DNA from: Portunus trituberculatus
Lineage: Eukaryota; Arthropoda; Malacostraca; Decapoda; Portunidae
Reading direction: 5' to 3'
DNA length: 64,000 nt
Assembly: GCF_017591435.1 (NCBI RefSeq)
Contig: NC_059292.1
Span: 23,800,704-23,864,703, forward strand
A program made the position numbers and the translations under genes. Positions 62,987 through 64,000 of the stretch are shown one piece after another (the first letter of the stretch is position 1; the number at the start of each line of letters is the position of its first letter). Under the pieces are notes generated by a model. It was not told the DNA's origin. It saw only the letters and a program-made list of their open reading frames with translations, and did not search any database.

Positions 62987-63886
62987 TTAGTTAAACTTGT
63001 TCCACTTTTTCTCTTCCTTCTCGTTTATATACCATTTCCTTATCCTGTCTCCTAGAATTCTCCAAAAATGCCTTCTTCTCCTCTTCTGACCTTTCATTAT
63101 TCTTTTCCTTACTGCTGCTGCCAGTTCATTGTATCTCTTCCTTTCTTCCTCATTTCTATTTTTCTTTATATAGATATCCTTGCAGCCTTCTGTTTCTCTA
63201 AGTTTTGTTGTTCTATATAATATTTCTTCTGTTGCTGCTTGTGATTTTAGTAGTATTTTAATTGGTCTCGTTTTTCCTTCTTGATATGGTCCCATTCTGT
63301 TTATTTCTTCTACTTCCTCTTCCAAGTTCTGCCTATCTTCGTCATTAAGATTCTTCAGTAGGTCTTTGACTGATTTCATTTCTTCTTTTCTCTTTTTGGT
63401 CTATATTTTATATTTTTTCTTTTATTCCAAATACGACTACACTCTTCTTTTTTCTGCAATTTCTCTAACTAGATTTTCTTTTGTCTTGAGGACTCCTATC
63501 ATTTTGTTTGTCATATTTTCTTCTTTTTCTTTAAGTTGTTCTTGAATCACCTCCTGAAAATCGGCCTTATCTTTCTTATCTTGGACTCTCCATGCTTGTA
63601 CTTCTTTTTTAATCACGTTCTGTACTCTTTCCTCTTCCTTGTTTACTAGATCTTTCAGCTTCTCCTTTTCTTTCTCGGCTTTACCGAGTCCTTCTTCCAT
63701 CTGCTTCTTGTAGTTAGCTACTTCCTTTTTTAGTTCTTCGTTTTCCGCTCTTAGCCTAGCTTCATTTTCTTCCACTTTTCTTATCCTTTCTCTCAGTCTT
63801 ATAAACTCCATTTCCTGTTCTTTATTCTCTTTCATTTCCATCTTCTCCTTTATCAGTTTATCTAGTTTACATTCAATATTGAACAC
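62987..63886 (-). pseudogene. LINE B3 ORF1-type protein: coiled coil and RRM-like block
   Basis: 63886-63437 is a 149-codon Lys/Glu-rich coiled coil (RKVEENEARLRAENEELKKE). 63379-62987 has TRPIKILLKSQAATEEILYR, a basic QKRRRRHFW stretch and a stop. The order matches A2. Confidence 0.8.
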
Positions 63887-64000
63887 TCTCTTAAGTAGTG
63901 AAGTTGTCGTCGTATCGAACCCTTTGAATACGCGTTCTCCCTCACCGACATAGTCATCATCAGCCCCTTCTCTATTCTCATGTCTGCATTTGGATGGAAT

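Larger units (their letters stand above)
60131..64000 (-). mobile_element. CR1/L2-like LINE subfamily B, near full length (copy B3, runs off window)
   Basis: Same domain order as A2: coiled coil (63886-63437), RRM-like block (63379-62987), endonuclease (62735-62192), linker (62180-61893), RT (61879-60757) and C-terminal domain to a 3' end with CTAGGTAAATACA on (CA)n. Frameshifts divide it. The 5' end is at or beyond the window edge. Confidence 0.88.

Overview
This is a repeat-dominated animal genome window. An arthropod, most likely a decapod crustacean (a crab), is the best guess. That rests on very dense dinucleotide and trinucleotide microsatellites, tRNA-derived SINEs beside CA runs, CR1/L2-like, Jockey-like and RTE-like LINEs, a Penelope-like element, and many pogo/Tigger and hAT remnants. 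Nothing bacterial (operons, ribosome binding sites, CRISPR) is present. Organism identity is inference.

Three loci look like host genes. (1) At 15.67-18.00 kb on the + strand, three phase-compatible exons encode RING, B-box 2, coiled coil and a complete C-terminal cyclophilin-type domain. This is a TRIM-cyclophilin architecture whose cyclophilin has lost most catalytic-site residues. A candidate first coding exon lies at 14.67 kb. (2, 3) At 22.84-24.57 kb and 42.43-44.10 kb on the - strand, two long uninterrupted paralogous ORFs resemble MULE-type transposases. Both begin at what looks like the same splice acceptor, so they may be domesticated transposase genes.

Layout. 0-15 kb: SINE copies, microsatellites, an RTE LINE tail (6.95 kb) and a decayed THAP domain (11.9 kb). 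15-18 kb: the TRIM-cyclophilin gene, with a LINE tail in its second intron. 18.66-20.07 kb: a TTAA-flanked MITE carrying a hAT element, which carries a Penelope-like hairpin between TA arrays. 20.9-22 kb: repeated 150-bp units separated by long TA arrays. 24.7-26.7 kb: Tigger-type elements, one containing a LINE tail. 27.5 kb: a hAT MITE with a perfect 8-bp duplication. 30.9-36.9 kb: an inverted cluster of LINE 3' ends interrupted by a hAT, a Tigger and a 415-bp palindrome. 37-40 kb: SINEs and LINE tails interleaved at CA runs. 44.6-46.1 kb: a Tigger element with a foldback inside. 46.3-48.2 kb: a Penelope-like element. 51.4-52.5 kb: a dead Tc1 transposon. 53.2-64 kb: a head-to-tail array of LINE copies, all on the - strand, each joined to the next through a (CA)n tract.

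Most mobile elements are broken by stops and frameshifts. The LINE families and the main SINE family repeatedly end flush at (CA)n/(TG)n tracts, which suggests microsatellite-directed insertion and possible LINE-SINE partnership. Some small indels between near-identical LINE copies are G-run or homopolymer changes and could be consensus errors in the assembly.
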